From the NCBI RefSeq assembly GCF_016864555.1, contig NZ_CP044012.1, forward strand, positions 802,501 to 866,500: a stretch of 64,000 bases of DNA, read 5' to 3'. The notes below the pieces were generated by a model. The model did not search any database. It saw nothing but the letters and a program-made list of their open reading frames with translations, and was not told the origin of the DNA. The translations under genes and the position numbers were made by a program. Numbering within the stretch: position 1 is the first letter of the stretch; every line of letters begins with the position of its first letter. Source of the DNA: Sinorhizobium sp. BG8 (GTDB lineage: Bacteria > Pseudomonadota > Alphaproteobacteria > Rhizobiales > Rhizobiaceae). Positions 54,014 through 63,502 of the stretch are shown here, piece after piece.

Positions 54014-56370
54014 AAATCGCCGCAACAAGCCTCGTGATCCTCCTTGCACTCGCCGCCTCGGCTGTCGCCCAGCCCGCACCTTTCGACATGACCGGAGAGC
54101 GTCCGGCAACCGAAAAGGTCCAGCCGGCTCAGGAGCAGAAGCAAGAGACCCCGAAACAGCCGGACAGCCTTCCAGCGGACACCGGCAAGGCGGCGGCAAA
54201 GGCGGCAGGCGTAGCCGTTGCCGGACTCGGGCGCCGTGAATTCATAATCCCGTTCGAGACGCTGACGCTGGCCGGGGAAAACAACAGTCGCGAGTGGTCG
54301 ATTTACCTGACGCCGGCGCAGGCGCAGAGTGCCTTGAGCCTCAGTTTCGGCTATCGCAACGCCATCGTGATCGCCCCGGAAACCTCACGGCTCGGTGTTC
54401 TGGTAAATGACGTCCTCCTGGGCGAGGCGCCGGTTCAATCCTCGGACAAGGTTTCCCAGCGCAGCTACGACATACCGAAGGGTCTGCTGCGGCCGGGCTC
54501 GAACAAGATCACGTTCCGCGCCGAGCATCGGCATCGCACCGACTGCAGCATCCAGTCGACCTATGATCTCTGGTCGGAGATCATCCCCGCCCAGAGCTAC
54601 ATTTCCTTCGATCCGAACTCGCCCCCTTCCCTGTCGAGTATCGACGACGTGCGCGCCATCGGAGTCAACGAACGCGGCCAGACACAGTTCAATGTCGTCG
54701 TGCCAAAACTGGAGCAACCCTCCACGGCGGCGCCGCTGCTGCGCCTGACCCAGGGGCTCGCGATGCTGGCGAGCATGCCGAACCAGTCCTTCTCGTTCTC
54801 CACGGACTTGCCGATAGCGACTCCCGGCCAGATGAATGTTGCGGTCGGCACCGCGGAGGAACTTCGACCTATCCTGGAACGATTGCCGGACGGTGCGCAG
54901 GCCGGCGGCGTTGCCGGTTTTGTGCCGGCCCCGAACTCATCCGGCTCGATATTCGTCGTCACCGGTCCGACGTGGCAAGCGGTGGAATCCGCCATCGAAG
55001 GCATCGTTTCGCCGATGGACCGGCCACTTGACGTTCCTCGGGACACGCTGACGACTCAAAGATGGACCGGGCGCGCAACGCCGCTGGTAACCGGCAAAAC
55101 GCGCCTTTCCTTTTCGAGCCTTGGCCTTACAACGACCCAATTCACCGGGCGGCGGTTCCGCGACGGCTTCAATATCGGGATTCCCGCGGACTTCTATGCA
55201 GATGCATACGGGGAAGCGACCATATTCCTCGATGCTGCCTACTCGGGCGAGGTTATGCCGGGTAGCCATATCGACATCTACGTCAACGGCAACATCGCCT
55301 CGACGGTTCCGATTACCGCCGAGGGTGGAAGCATCCTGCGCGATCTGCCGATCAGCGTGACGATGCGCCACTTCAGGCCCGGCTTGAACCGCATCGAAAT
55401 CGAAGCTGTCCTTATGACGCAGGGCGACCAGATCTGCGCGCCCGGCGCGGCATCGAGCGCAGAACCGAGATTTGCGCTCTTCGACACGTCGGAGTTTTTC
55501 ATTCCCGACTTTGCGCGTATCGCCCAGCTTCCGAATCTTGCGGCTTCGGCAGGCACGGGCTTCCCCTACGGCCGGGCCGAGGAACCGATCTCCCTCTTCA
55601 TGGATCGGGTCGACAATCAGACCCTTTCCGCAACAGCAACTCTGCTCGGAAAACTGGCCATCGCGGCCGGGCGGCCGATCAACGTGGTGCCCAAGGCGTC
55701 CGCTCTGTCCATGGGCGATGGCAATGCGATCTTCGTCGGCCCTATATCCCAGATGCCGTCGGTTGCCCTCGCGCAGACCCACATTTCCGAGGAAAGCCGA
55801 ACGGTCTGGGGCACGCTGCCAGTGGACGGGTCTGAAAACCGCAGCACCAGCGTCGTCGTCGACGAATGGCGCAGCAAGGTGAAGGGCAATACCTGGAGCG
55901 CACCCTTTGTCATGGCCGAGGAGTGGTTGAAGGATACGTTCGACATCACCCTCAATTCCGTCCGCTTCGCTCCCGCCGAGGAACCCCTTGTGACGCCTCC
56001 CGAAACCGCGAGCCTCGTCCTGGCGCAGGGATCCAGCCCCTCCGGAGATGGAACCTGGCTGATGCTCACGGCCCCCACGGTGCTCGACCTGCAGAAAGCA
56101 ACGGCAGAGGTTGCTGAGCAGCGAAACTGGGAGCAGCTCTCCGGATATTCCGCGCGCTACAACAAGAACGATAAATCGGTCGTCAGCAGTCCAATGACGC
56201 GTTTCGCGTTCGTGCCGACGCAGCAGTTCTCGTTCTCCAATCTCAGGCTGATCGTCGCGAACTGGGTGTCGACGAACATCCTCTCCTATGCAGCGGCGCT
56301 TGCCGCACTCTCGGTCTTGCTGGGACTGGCAACCTCTTGGCTTCTCGGCAGCTTCGGGAGGAAGAGTTAG
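54010..56370 (+). CDS. bcsB: Cellulose synthase periplasmic subunit BcsB
   Basis: This 786-residue protein guides the cellulose chain through the periplasm as the partner of BcsA. A Sec signal peptide (MKIAATSLVILLALAASAV) begins it, a disordered Pro/Gln-rich linker follows near residues 30-70, and carbohydrate-binding and flavodoxin-like domains alternate after that. A single C-terminal membrane helix (AALAALSVLLGLATSWLL) anchors it. ATG at 54010 overlaps the bcsA stop and is chosen over a start at 53854 inside bcsA. The length is normal for rhizobial BcsB. Confidence 0.93.
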   Translation: MKIAATSLVILLALAASAVAQPAPFDMTGERPATEKVQPAQEQKQETPKQPDSLPADTGKAAAKAAGVAVAGLGRREFIIPFETLTLAGENNSREWSIYLTPAQAQSALSLSFGYRNAIVIAPETSRLGVLVNDVLLGEAPVQSSDKVSQRSYDIPKGLLRPGSNKITFRAEHRHRTDCSIQSTYDLWSEIIPAQSYISFDPNSPPSLSSIDDVRAIGVNERGQTQFNVVVPKLEQPSTAAPLLRLTQGLAMLASMPNQSFSFSTDLPIATPGQMNVAVGTAEELRPILERLPDGAQAGGVAGFVPAPNSSGSIFVVTGPTWQAVESAIEGIVSPMDRPLDVPRDTLTTQRWTGRATPLVTGKTRLSFSSLGLTTTQFTGRRFRDGFNIGIPADFYADAYGEATIFLDAAYSGEVMPGSHIDIYVNGNIASTVPITAEGGSILRDLPISVTMRHFRPGLNRIEIEAVLMTQGDQICAPGAASSAEPRFALFDTSEFFIPDFARIAQLPNLAASAGTGFPYGRAEEPISLFMDRVDNQTLSATATLLGKLAIAAGRPINVVPKASALSMGDGNAIFVGPISQMPSVALAQTHISEESRTVWGTLPVDGSENRSTSVVVDEWRSKVKGNTWSAPFVMAEEWLKDTFDITLNSVRFAPAEEPLVTPPETASLVLAQGSSPSGDGTWLMLTAPTVLDLQKATAEVAEQRNWEQLSGYSARYNKNDKSVVSSPMTRFAFVPTQQFSFSNLRLIVANWVSTNILSYAAALAALSVLLGLATSWLLGSFGRKS

Positions 56371-56382
56371 GGCGGTCCGTTG

Positions 56383-56401
56383 TTAGTGAATTGTTAACCA
56401 T
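56383..56401 (+). promoter_or_regulatory. Candidate CtrA-type site upstream of BcsK-like gene
   Basis: TTAG-N7-TTAA followed by CCAT, just after bcsB. CtrA of alphaproteobacteria binds TTAA-N7-TTAA and TTAACCAT; one base in the first half-site differs. A cell-cycle link for cellulose production is inferred. Confidence 0.35.
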
Positions 56402-56427
56402 GATCTGGCTACCTCCTTAGGGAGAAC

Positions 56428-56550
56428 ATGCGTTGTACGGTAGACATCGAGTTGAAACTCTCGTTGACGCGACGACCGGCAGACATCAGGTGTCTGTCCG
56501 GGTACTCGTCGGACTGCCTCGAGGGCGACTGTACAGCGGGAGAATGGTGA
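56428..56550 (+). CDS. Possible small protein between bcsB and BcsK-like gene
   Basis: A 40-codon frame starting with ATG after GGGAG (spacing three bases) ends in TGA. I do not recognise the product (starts MRCTVDIELKLSLTRR, Cys-rich). It may be a leader or a chance frame. The 235-bp gap otherwise holds only the candidate CtrA site. Confidence 0.25.
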   Translation: MRCTVDIELKLSLTRRPADIRCLSGYSSDCLEGDCTAGEW

Positions 56551-56605
56551 CAACGGAACACGTACCCATGACGGAGGTGCGGTATCTGTCGACTATGGGG
56601 CTTGC

Positions 56606-58771
56606 ATGGCCATGAAAGCTGTCGTTTTGGCCCTTGCATGCGCTACCGCGGCGACAACCGCGATCGTCGGCATCTTGCGGCCGGACGTGAGGCTCAGCGA
56701 CGAGTTCATTGATCGTGTGGTCAAGACTTCGTCCATCATGAGCAAAGCAGACCGAGCGTCTCCCAAGTCGGACCGCTTCCAGGAACTCCCGGAAATGCCG
56801 GTCGAACTCGCGCAGGCTGAAACCTCTCCGGCTTCGGGTGCAACGGACGCGACACCTGTCGTGGACGAAAGCGCGTTGCGCTATTTCGCCAGCAAGGGAG
56901 ACCGCGCAAGGCTCGAGGCAGAGATTGCACGCCTTCGGGCGCTCTACCCGAACTGGATACCGCCGAAAGATCCGCTCGCTGTGCCCCAGAACGAGGACAA
57001 GCAGCTCGAGCGCATGTGGCAGCTCTATTCCGAGGCCCGCTACGCCGACGTCCGCAAGGCGATAGCCGACCGCCGCATCGCCGAGCCGAACTGGGTCGTG
57101 CCGGCCGATCTTCTCGAGCGGCTCACGATAGCCGAGCGGCGCAGCCGGCTTATCGCCGCGTCCGACAGCAAGAACTTCGCGGAAGTGGTGACGATCGGGG
57201 CGGACACGCCGAGTCTCCTGACCTGCTCCGACGTTGACGTGCTCTGGCGCGTGGCTGAAGCCTTCGCGTCCACCGATCGCCATACAAGGGCCCTCGACGC
57301 CTATACCTACATCCTCAAGAACTGCGAGGATCAGGCCGAGCGCATTGCAACGATTCAGAAGGCCGCGGCTCTCCTGCCGTATCAGCCTATGCAGGACCTG
57401 CTCGGCTACGAGCGGACGCTCGCTGACGGGTCGCTCGAGTTCGAGCCCGTTCGCGACGGCCTCTCACGACGCTTCGTTTCCGAAGGCGATGAAGACACGG
57501 CGCTGACGGTCGCCGTTCCCTATCTCCAGCGCGTCGAAAGGCTCGTTGAAAGGGAGGGCCTTGCCGCGGATGCGCTCCTGCTCGGATGGTACTATCTGCG
57601 TCGGGATACGACCAACGTTGCGGAACGTTGGTTCCGCAAGGCCTACGAAATCGAGGATTCCGCCCCCGCGGCCCAGGGCCTGGCGCTCGCGCTGATCGAG
57701 CTCAAGAACCCCCAGGAGGCCGAGAACGTGCTCTACCGCTGGCGTGACAGTTCCGCCGATGCGAAAGCTACGTACCTCGCGGCTACGGCGAACCTGTTGG
57801 CGCTTGATCCGCCGCCCGAACTCTCGACGGAGGTTCTCGGCCGCGTCGCCGCGGTCACCTTGAAGGAGCGCGATCCGGTAACCGCGCAGGAGTTCGGCTG
57901 GTACGCGCTGGCGTTCGGTCAACCGACGACGGCCGCGCAGTGGTTCACGACGGCATTGGGATGGAAGCCAGACGACGAACCTTCGGCCTACGGGCTGGCG
58001 GTGTCGCGTCTGCGCCTGAGGGACACCGCAGGTGTCCGGGAGATCCAGGCCGAATGGCGCGGTCGCTCGGAACGGATCGCTCGTGTGGGGGAGCCGGAGA
58101 AAACACCGGCTCGCGTCGAAGAAATCCGTGAACCAAGGCAGGCGATCGTCGAAACCCAGATCGAGAGGCAACCCGCGCGTAGCGAAAGCCGCATCGTTGT
58201 CGTCGAAGGGGCGCCGGCGCGCGGACCCCGCGTGCGGTCTGCCGCCCCGAGCAATGTCGGGTGCAGGACGACGGTCGATCCGACGACCCTCGCGCCTCAA
58301 GTCGCGCTCGACCGCGGCTGGTGCCTGATGCGGCTCAACCGCCCCCTGGAGGCCGCTGCCGCGTTCGGCGTTGCACTGCGAGGCACATCCGGGAGGACAA
58401 GGGAGGACGCAGCTTACGGGCAAAGCCTCGCCTATCTGCGGGCCGGCCTCATCAACCAGGCTGCGGTTTCCGCGGCCAAGTCCCCGCTAAGCCCGCCGCG
58501 CCAGAAGGAGCTGCAGTCCACGATCCTTTCCGATCGCGCCGTCGCTGCATTCGACGCCGGCCGCTATCGCGAAACGCTTCTCTTCCTGGACCAGCGCGCG
58601 CAACTGCGCACCGAGACCGTCGGCCTGATGGTCCTTCGCGGCTATTCCTACAAGAACCTCAATCGCCGCTCAGACGCGCTTCGGGTCTTCGAGGCACTCG
58701 CCAGCGTCGGCAACCGGGACGGCATACGGGCGCTAGGCGACATGCGCGAGGAAGAGAGCATCCGCAAGTAA
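56606..58771 (+). CDS. TPR-repeat cellulose export/assembly protein, BcsK-like
   Basis: This 721-residue protein has an N-terminal hydrophobic helix (VVLALACATAATTAIVG) and a long helical, TPR-like body, with repeated Ala/Leu helices such as RWFRKAYEIEDSAPAAQGLAL and EFGWYALAFGQPTTAAQWFT. There is no C-terminal outer-membrane barrel, which separates it from BcsC. Class III bcs operons in Rhizobiales carry a TPR protein BcsK in this position. It follows bcsB after 235 bp. A scaffold role in the periplasm for cellulose export is inferred. Confidence 0.7.
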   Translation: MAMKAVVLALACATAATTAIVGILRPDVRLSDEFIDRVVKTSSIMSKADRASPKSDRFQELPEMPVELAQAETSPASGATDATPVVDESALRYFASKGDRARLEAEIARLRALYPNWIPPKDPLAVPQNEDKQLERMWQLYSEARYADVRKAIADRRIAEPNWVVPADLLERLTIAERRSRLIAASDSKNFAEVVTIGADTPSLLTCSDVDVLWRVAEAFASTDRHTRALDAYTYILKNCEDQAERIATIQKAAALLPYQPMQDLLGYERTLADGSLEFEPVRDGLSRRFVSEGDEDTALTVAVPYLQRVERLVEREGLAADALLLGWYYLRRDTTNVAERWFRKAYEIEDSAPAAQGLALALIELKNPQEAENVLYRWRDSSADAKATYLAATANLLALDPPPELSTEVLGRVAAVTLKERDPVTAQEFGWYALAFGQPTTAAQWFTTALGWKPDDEPSAYGLAVSRLRLRDTAGVREIQAEWRGRSERIARVGEPEKTPARVEEIREPRQAIVETQIERQPARSESRIVVVEGAPARGPRVRSAAPSNVGCRTTVDPTTLAPQVALDRGWCLMRLNRPLEAAAAFGVALRGTSGRTREDAAYGQSLAYLRAGLINQAAVSAAKSPLSPPRQKELQSTILSDRAVAAFDAGRYRETLLFLDQRAQLRTETVGLMVLRGYSYKNLNRRSDALRVFEALASVGNRDGIRALGDMREEESIRK

Positions 58772-58793
58772 AAGCGGATCGCCCCGTGCCTGT

Positions 58794-59273
58794 TCAGCGA
58801 ATGATGAAGGCGGTGCCGTAAAGCCCCAATGCGAAGACCGTGTGCGCAACCAGATTGAGGAAGCGCACCGTGTTGGCGTTTGGAAGCTTGGACGCCGCCC
58901 AGCCGAGACCAAGGCCCGGCTGCAGCAGGAACCACCCCGCCCCTACCGTCACGATCCCCATGATCCAGGCCGGAATGAAGGTCGGCGCGGCAAACCAGGA
59001 CATTCCGACGAGGAATGCGAAGACAACGCCGTACAGGACGCCGACGGCATAATGGCTCAACCAGCCCAGTGCCAACTCGTGGGCATATGGCTCGGCTTCC
59101 GCGATGCTGGAATGGAACACCTTGCCCCGGCCGAGATGCCAGAACCAGCGCCCGACCGGCGCCCAGTTCGGCGCTGACTGGCCGAAGAGGCGCCACAGGA
59201 CGATTGCCCAAATATCCATGAGAATGGTGGCACCGATACCGACGGCCACGCCGCGCCAAAATAGATCAAACAC
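58794..59273 (-). CDS. DUF2938 membrane protein
   Basis: This 159-residue protein has about four membrane segments. Its N-terminal blocks GIGATILMDIWAIVLWRLFG and VGRWFWHLGRGKVFH match the DUF2938 family, whose function is unknown. GTG at 59273 is chosen because GGAAC lies six bases upstream; a TTG at 59312 would extend it by 13 residues. It converges on the BcsK-like gene with a 22-bp gap and has no evident link to cellulose synthesis. Confidence 0.8.
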   Translation of the reverse strand: MFDLFWRGVAVGIGATILMDIWAIVLWRLFGQSAPNWAPVGRWFWHLGRGKVFHSSIAEAEPYAHELALGWLSHYAVGVLYGVVFAFLVGMSWFAAPTFIPAWIMGIVTVGAGWFLLQPGLGLGWAASKLPNANTVRFLNLVAHTVFALGLYGTAFIIR

Positions 59274-59590
59274 GCTCGTTCCAAATCCAAGACTCAATGC
59301 AACTGGATACAATCATCGCCGAGCCCTGATTGCAACGACCTGTCCGGCACAAAGGGAGCGTATGGGCAGTTTGGCCAATGGCAACGCCCGTATCGCATTG
59401 CGTTACAAAGCCAGATTCGGACGAAACTCTCGTATTTCCAAGAAATTCTCCGACTATTTCCAAATGTTATAAGTATTCCTTAGCCGGTTGCAGATGAGCA
59501 TGCTTCCCTCGACACTTCATCGAGCAGAAACGGCGCGTCTGGACGGCTGCTTGCGAAGTGCATCGTGCACGCGAAGAACGGATCGACGCC

Positions 59591-60676
59591 ATGATCATGC
59601 ATGTCATAACGAACTTTACGGCGAGCGCCGGCGCTGAGACGATGCTGGCACGTCTGCTGAGGACGTCCGAGGACGAGCGGATCATCGTCGTGTCCCTCAT
59701 CGGAGTATCGGATCGCAATCGCAATCTCGCGAACAATCCCCGCGTCACCTATGTGGCACTCGGAAGCAATTCGGTCACGGGCCTTTCCTCGGCCATCCCT
59801 CGCCTGGCGGCGTTGATAAGGCGGGAACGTCCCAAGGCGATCCTTTGCTGGATGTATCACGCCATGGTCGCCGGAACTCTCGGGGCTGTTGTTTCGCGCC
59901 AGGACATGCCTGTGTTCTGGAACGTTCGGCAATCGCTCGACGATCCGGCCTCGCTTTCGCGCAGCTCTCGCATGGCAATCGCCTTCGCGAAAAAGCTTTC
60001 GGGCCGCGCTGCCGGCATCATCTACAACTCGTCTCGCGCGCGGGAACTGCACCAGGCTTATGGCTTCAGCGATCGGAACTCCGTGGTCATTCCAAACGGA
60101 TTCGATCTCCCGCAGGTAAACCCGCCGGAACCCAAGGCCGCCCGCCGATTTGGCATCGCAGCGCGGTTCCACCCGCAGAAGGACCACGAGACCTTTTTCA
60201 GGGCCGCAGCCCTCGTCGCGCAGACACATCCGGAAGCAACTTTTGCCGCCGGAGGGCACGGGCTGTCGAGAAACAATCCGGCGGTATCCGAGCTGATCAC
60301 CAAGGCAGGCCTATCGCCCGAATCCATCGATCTGATGGGCGAGGTCGCAGACATGCCCGGTTTCTACCAGGGCATCGACGTTCTTGTCCTGTCTTCGCGC
60401 ACCGAAGGGTTTCCCAACGTGATCGCCGAGGCGATGAGCTTCTGCAAGCCGGTTGTTACGACCGACGTGGGAGATGCGGCCGCCGTCATTGGCGATACCG
60501 GGATTGCCGTGCCGCCCCGCGACCCCGCGGCGCTCGCCCTCGCCATGTGCCGGATTCTGGAGCTATCGCCCGAGGCCTATGCGCGCCTCGCGATGAGCGC
60601 CCGACAGAGGATCGAAAGTCACTACGCCCTGCCAGCAATCGCTCAAAGCTACACAGATTTTGTGGATGGATACTGA
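59591..60676 (+). CDS. GT4-family glycosyltransferase
   Basis: This 361-residue GT-B glycosyltransferase has no membrane segment or signal peptide. The N-terminal block HVITNFTASAGAETMLARLL binds acceptor. The C-terminal block EGFPNVIAEAMSFCKPVVTT is the E(x7)E nucleotide-sugar motif of GT4 enzymes. ATG at 59591 fits the family start, although the ribosome site is weak and ATG at 59597 is possible. There are no other polysaccharide genes directly next to it. The product could join surface polysaccharide synthesis with the cellulose genes upstream. Confidence 0.88.
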   Translation: MIMHVITNFTASAGAETMLARLLRTSEDERIIVVSLIGVSDRNRNLANNPRVTYVALGSNSVTGLSSAIPRLAALIRRERPKAILCWMYHAMVAGTLGAVVSRQDMPVFWNVRQSLDDPASLSRSSRMAIAFAKKLSGRAAGIIYNSSRARELHQAYGFSDRNSVVIPNGFDLPQVNPPEPKAARRFGIAARFHPQKDHETFFRAAALVAQTHPEATFAAGGHGLSRNNPAVSELITKAGLSPESIDLMGEVADMPGFYQGIDVLVLSSRTEGFPNVIAEAMSFCKPVVTTDVGDAAAVIGDTGIAVPPRDPAALALAMCRILELSPEAYARLAMSARQRIESHYALPAIAQSYTDFVDGY

Positions 60677-60792
60677 ATACTACACAAGTATATAAAATCT
60701 GCGCTCAGCAACTCGATGATTCGCCTGGAATATGGCAAGTCAAGCTCGAATCACCATCGAACAATGGTGGATTACATCACCTAGAAAGCACG

Positions 60793-60816
60793 TGATAATT
60801 GAAATTATCATATAAT
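60793..60816. promoter_or_regulatory. Perfect palindrome and -10-like element upstream of RTX gene
   Basis: TGATAATT-GA-AATTATCA (60793-60810) is directly followed by TATAAT (60811-60816). It lies in an AT-rich, 281-bp gap between the glycosyltransferase and RTX genes. A repressor-type operator over a promoter is inferred. Confidence 0.5.
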
Positions 60817-60957
60817 ATTGCATTTTTTCATTCCAAATTTACGCTTTTAAAACAACATTATGCTTCACATGTCACGCTGTCTCGGGTTACGGCGCCACCG
60901 TTGTGCCTCATTATACAAATAGCCAACGCCCCGCTTATTCAACGAGATGAGGAAGAG

Positions 60958-62145
60958 ATGATTCTCAACGGTACCAACAGCGCGAATACCCTTACGGGCA
61001 CGAGCTCGGCGGACACGATCAACGGCTATGACGGCAACGACACCATTTACGGGAACGCCGGAAACGACTCCATCTGGGGCGGCAATGGCAACGACCGGAT
61101 GTTCGGCGGTGATGGCGACGACCTGTTCAAGTCCGGCCCCGGAGACGACTACGCAGAGGGCGGCAATGGTAACGACACGTTCGACGGTTCCACAGGTGTA
61201 GACACCTTCCGTGGTGGTCTCGGCAACGACATCTTCGAAGGCGGCGACGGCAACGACATCATCTACGGTGAAGACGGCCACGACCACATTCTCGGCGATG
61301 GCGGCAACGACACGATCTATGGCGGAGCCGGCGAGGAATACATCGACGGCGGCTATGGTGACGACACCATCTATGCCGGCGACGGAAACGACGGCTTCAC
61401 CAACCGCGTAAACCCGGCGACGGGCAAGGTGACCACCCAGGCCGTCAGTGCCGGGCCGGGCAACGACACGATCTATGGCGAGGGCGGCAACGACGTTCTC
61501 AAGGGCCAGTCGGGCAACGACCGCGTCTATGGCGGCACGGGTGACGACAAGGTCGACGGCGGCGACGGCAACAACTATCTCGATGGCGGCGATGGCAACG
61601 ACACGCTCGATTCCGAGACCGGCAACGACGAAGCACACGGCGGCAACGGCAATGATACGCTGGAAGTCGGCGGCGGCAACGACCTCGTCTACGGCGACGC
61701 CGGCGACGACGCCATGGAAGGCGAAGCCGGTGTGGACATCATGTATGGCGGCATCGGCAACGACCGCATCTACGGTGGTGAAGGCAACGACACGCTGCGT
61801 GGCGATGACGGTGCGGACACCATCTTCGGCGACGAAGGCTCCGACATCCTCTATGGCGGCACGGGTGCCGACCGCTTCGTTTTCAAGGGCGCCGGTTCGC
61901 TGAGCGGCCAGGACTCCATCCGCGACTTCCAGGATGGCGTCGACCGCATCGTTCTCGACAACATCGGCGTCTCGAAGTACGCCGCCGGTGGCGCGGGCAC
62001 GATCTACGCCTACAATGACGCGAGCGGCGACGTGATGCTGAAGGGTTACAGCTCTTCCGGCACGGCGTTCTCGATCCACGTCGACGACCCGAACAACAAC
62101 CTGTCCGCGTCCAACTTCTCGGCCTCGGACTTCATCTTCTCGTAA
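60958..62145 (+). CDS. RTX calcium-binding repeat protein, secreted by type I system
   Basis: This acidic 395-residue protein is almost wholly RTX nonapeptide repeats (GGxGxDxUx pattern, for example GGNGNDRMFGGDGDD) from residue 20 to about 310. These fold into calcium beta-rolls outside the cell. There is no Sec signal. The C-terminus (SASNFSASDFIFS) resembles the uncleaved signal of type I secretion. ATG at 60958 has GAGGAAGAG upstream; the frame extends to 60799 without better support. No type I exporter genes are adjacent. No enzyme domain is present, so a surface or matrix (adhesin-like) role is likely. Confidence 0.88.
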   Translation: MILNGTNSANTLTGTSSADTINGYDGNDTIYGNAGNDSIWGGNGNDRMFGGDGDDLFKSGPGDDYAEGGNGNDTFDGSTGVDTFRGGLGNDIFEGGDGNDIIYGEDGHDHILGDGGNDTIYGGAGEEYIDGGYGDDTIYAGDGNDGFTNRVNPATGKVTTQAVSAGPGNDTIYGEGGNDVLKGQSGNDRVYGGTGDDKVDGGDGNNYLDGGDGNDTLDSETGNDEAHGGNGNDTLEVGGGNDLVYGDAGDDAMEGEAGVDIMYGGIGNDRIYGGEGNDTLRGDDGADTIFGDEGSDILYGGTGADRFVFKGAGSLSGQDSIRDFQDGVDRIVLDNIGVSKYAAGGAGTIYAYNDASGDVMLKGYSSSGTAFSIHVDDPNNNLSASNFSASDFIFS

Positions 62146-62164
62146 CAGAAGATCGCAGCTACGC

Positions 62165-62197
62165 GGCCCCGGCAGGAAAATGTTTCCCGACGGGGCC
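62165..62197. other. Hairpin between RTX and E2 genes
   Basis: GGCCCCG and CGGGGCC pair across a 19-base loop, 20 bp after the RTX stop. There is no T-run. It may contribute to termination between these convergent genes. Confidence 0.4.
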
Positions 62198-62220
62198 CTG
62201 CGCTGAACCCGACAAACAAG

Positions 62221-62248
62221 GCACCGCGCGCCTGAAGGTGCGCGGTGC
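62221..62248. terminator. Hairpin between convergent RTX and E2 genes
   Basis: GCACCGCGC and GCGCGGTGC form a 9-bp stem around a ten-base loop. There is no long T-run. It lies just before the E2 stop and could serve both directions. Confidence 0.4.
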
Positions 62249-62250
62249 AG

Positions 62251-63486
62251 CTACTGCGACGGCCACGTCTCGAGCGTTTCCACGAAGTGCTTCATCCAGC
62301 GATTGGTCTGATACCCATCCACGGCGCGGTGGTCGATGGTCAGGGAGACATAGGCCATCGGTCGGATCTGGATCGTATCTACACCATCGATCTCGCGCAC
62401 GACCACGCGCTTTTCGAGCTTGCCGATGCCGAGGATCGCCGTCTGGGGCTGGTTGATGACGATCGGAGTGGCGAGCAGCGATCCCGATACGCCGTGGTTG
62501 GAGATCGTGAATGTTCCACCGCGAACATCGGAACCGGAAAGGGCGTTGTTTCGCGCCCTGTTCGTCAGGTCCTGGACCTTCGCCGCTATGGCCGACAGCG
62601 ACAGCGTCTGCGCTTCCGCAATCACCGGCACGATCAGTCCCTTGTCGCCGAGCGCGATCCCGACGCCGATATTGACGGCCTCGAAGATCTCGAGACAGTC
62701 GTCATGCCACCGGCCGTTGATCTCCGGAACCTCACGCATGGCGGCGACGGACGCAGCAACGATGTAAGCGGTGTAGGAAAGGCTGATTCCCTGCCGTGCG
62801 AGCTGCTCCTTGTTGCACTCCCGATGTCGGATGATCGCGCTGAAATCTGCCTCGAAAACGGCAGTGACATGGGGAGCCGTCGCAACGGATCTGGCCATGT
62901 GGTCGGCGATCGCAAGCCGCATGGTACTGTGCGGAACCCGGCGAGACGCCGATCCTGCCGACGGCACTGCCTTCGGAGAAATTTCGTTAGACTCGAGCGC
63001 TTCTGCTAACGATTGCGGAGGCTCCTCTTGCCGGGCTCCACCGGACCCAGCAATGGCCGCATCCATGTCCATGCGGGTAACCCGTCCGTCCTTGCCCGAA
63101 CCTTTGACCTGAGCCGGGTCGATACCATGCAGACGGGCCGCCTCGCGCACCGCGGGCGAATGGCGAGCTGCCGCTGGCGGGAGATCCTGTCCTCCCTCCT
63201 GCACCGCTTGCACGGTGTCGTCACCTACCTGAATCTCGCGCTTGGAAGAGACGCGGATGCGTGCGAGAAGCGCGCCCGGCAGGGCTTCGCTCCCGCTCTC
63301 GAGCAGGATGGCCTCAAGCGTTCCGGTAGCGGGCGACGGGATTTCCTGTGTCACCTTGTCGGTCTCGATTTCGACGAGAGCGTCGTCGACCGCAACGGGA
63401 TCGCCCGGGTTCTTCAACCAGTCGCGCACGACCGCCTTCGTCCCCTCCTGCTCGTCGGGGACCTTCACTTCGATCAGATCGTTCAT
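62251..63486 (-). CDS. 2-oxo acid dehydrogenase complex E2 (dihydrolipoamide acyltransferase)
   Basis: This 411-residue acyltransferase core of a 2-oxo acid dehydrogenase complex has an N-terminal lipoyl domain with the lipoylated lysine in EIETDKVTQ (near residue 43). A peripheral-subunit-binding domain follows at about residues 105-140 (AARLHGIDPAQVKGSGKDGR). The C-terminal catalytic domain has the active-site block DHRAVDG. ATG at 63486 is chosen because it gives the usual N-terminus (MNDLIEVKVPD). It lies 16 bp downstream of the E1 beta gene. The substrate class (pyruvate, branched-chain, acetoin) is not settled. Confidence 0.92.
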   Translation of the reverse strand: MNDLIEVKVPDEQEGTKAVVRDWLKNPGDPVAVDDALVEIETDKVTQEIPSPATGTLEAILLESGSEALPGALLARIRVSSKREIQVGDDTVQAVQEGGQDLPPAAARHSPAVREAARLHGIDPAQVKGSGKDGRVTRMDMDAAIAGSGGARQEEPPQSLAEALESNEISPKAVPSAGSASRRVPHSTMRLAIADHMARSVATAPHVTAVFEADFSAIIRHRECNKEQLARQGISLSYTAYIVAASVAAMREVPEINGRWHDDCLEIFEAVNIGVGIALGDKGLIVPVIAEAQTLSLSAIAAKVQDLTNRARNNALSGSDVRGGTFTISNHGVSGSLLATPIVINQPQTAILGIGKLEKRVVVREIDGVDTIQIRPMAYVSLTIDHRAVDGYQTNRWMKHFVETLETWPSQ

Positions 63487-63502
63487 TTCACAAACCCACG
63501 GT

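Noticed and set aside
60990-61860. Tandem DNA repeats that could suggest a CRISPR-like or satellite array
   Set aside because: The repeats are codons of the RTX nonapeptides, vary at the third base and have no spacers.
60865-62079. Minus-strand frame of about 404 codons rich in Val and Ala
   Set aside because: The repeat pattern is the reverse reading of RTX glycine/aspartate codons.
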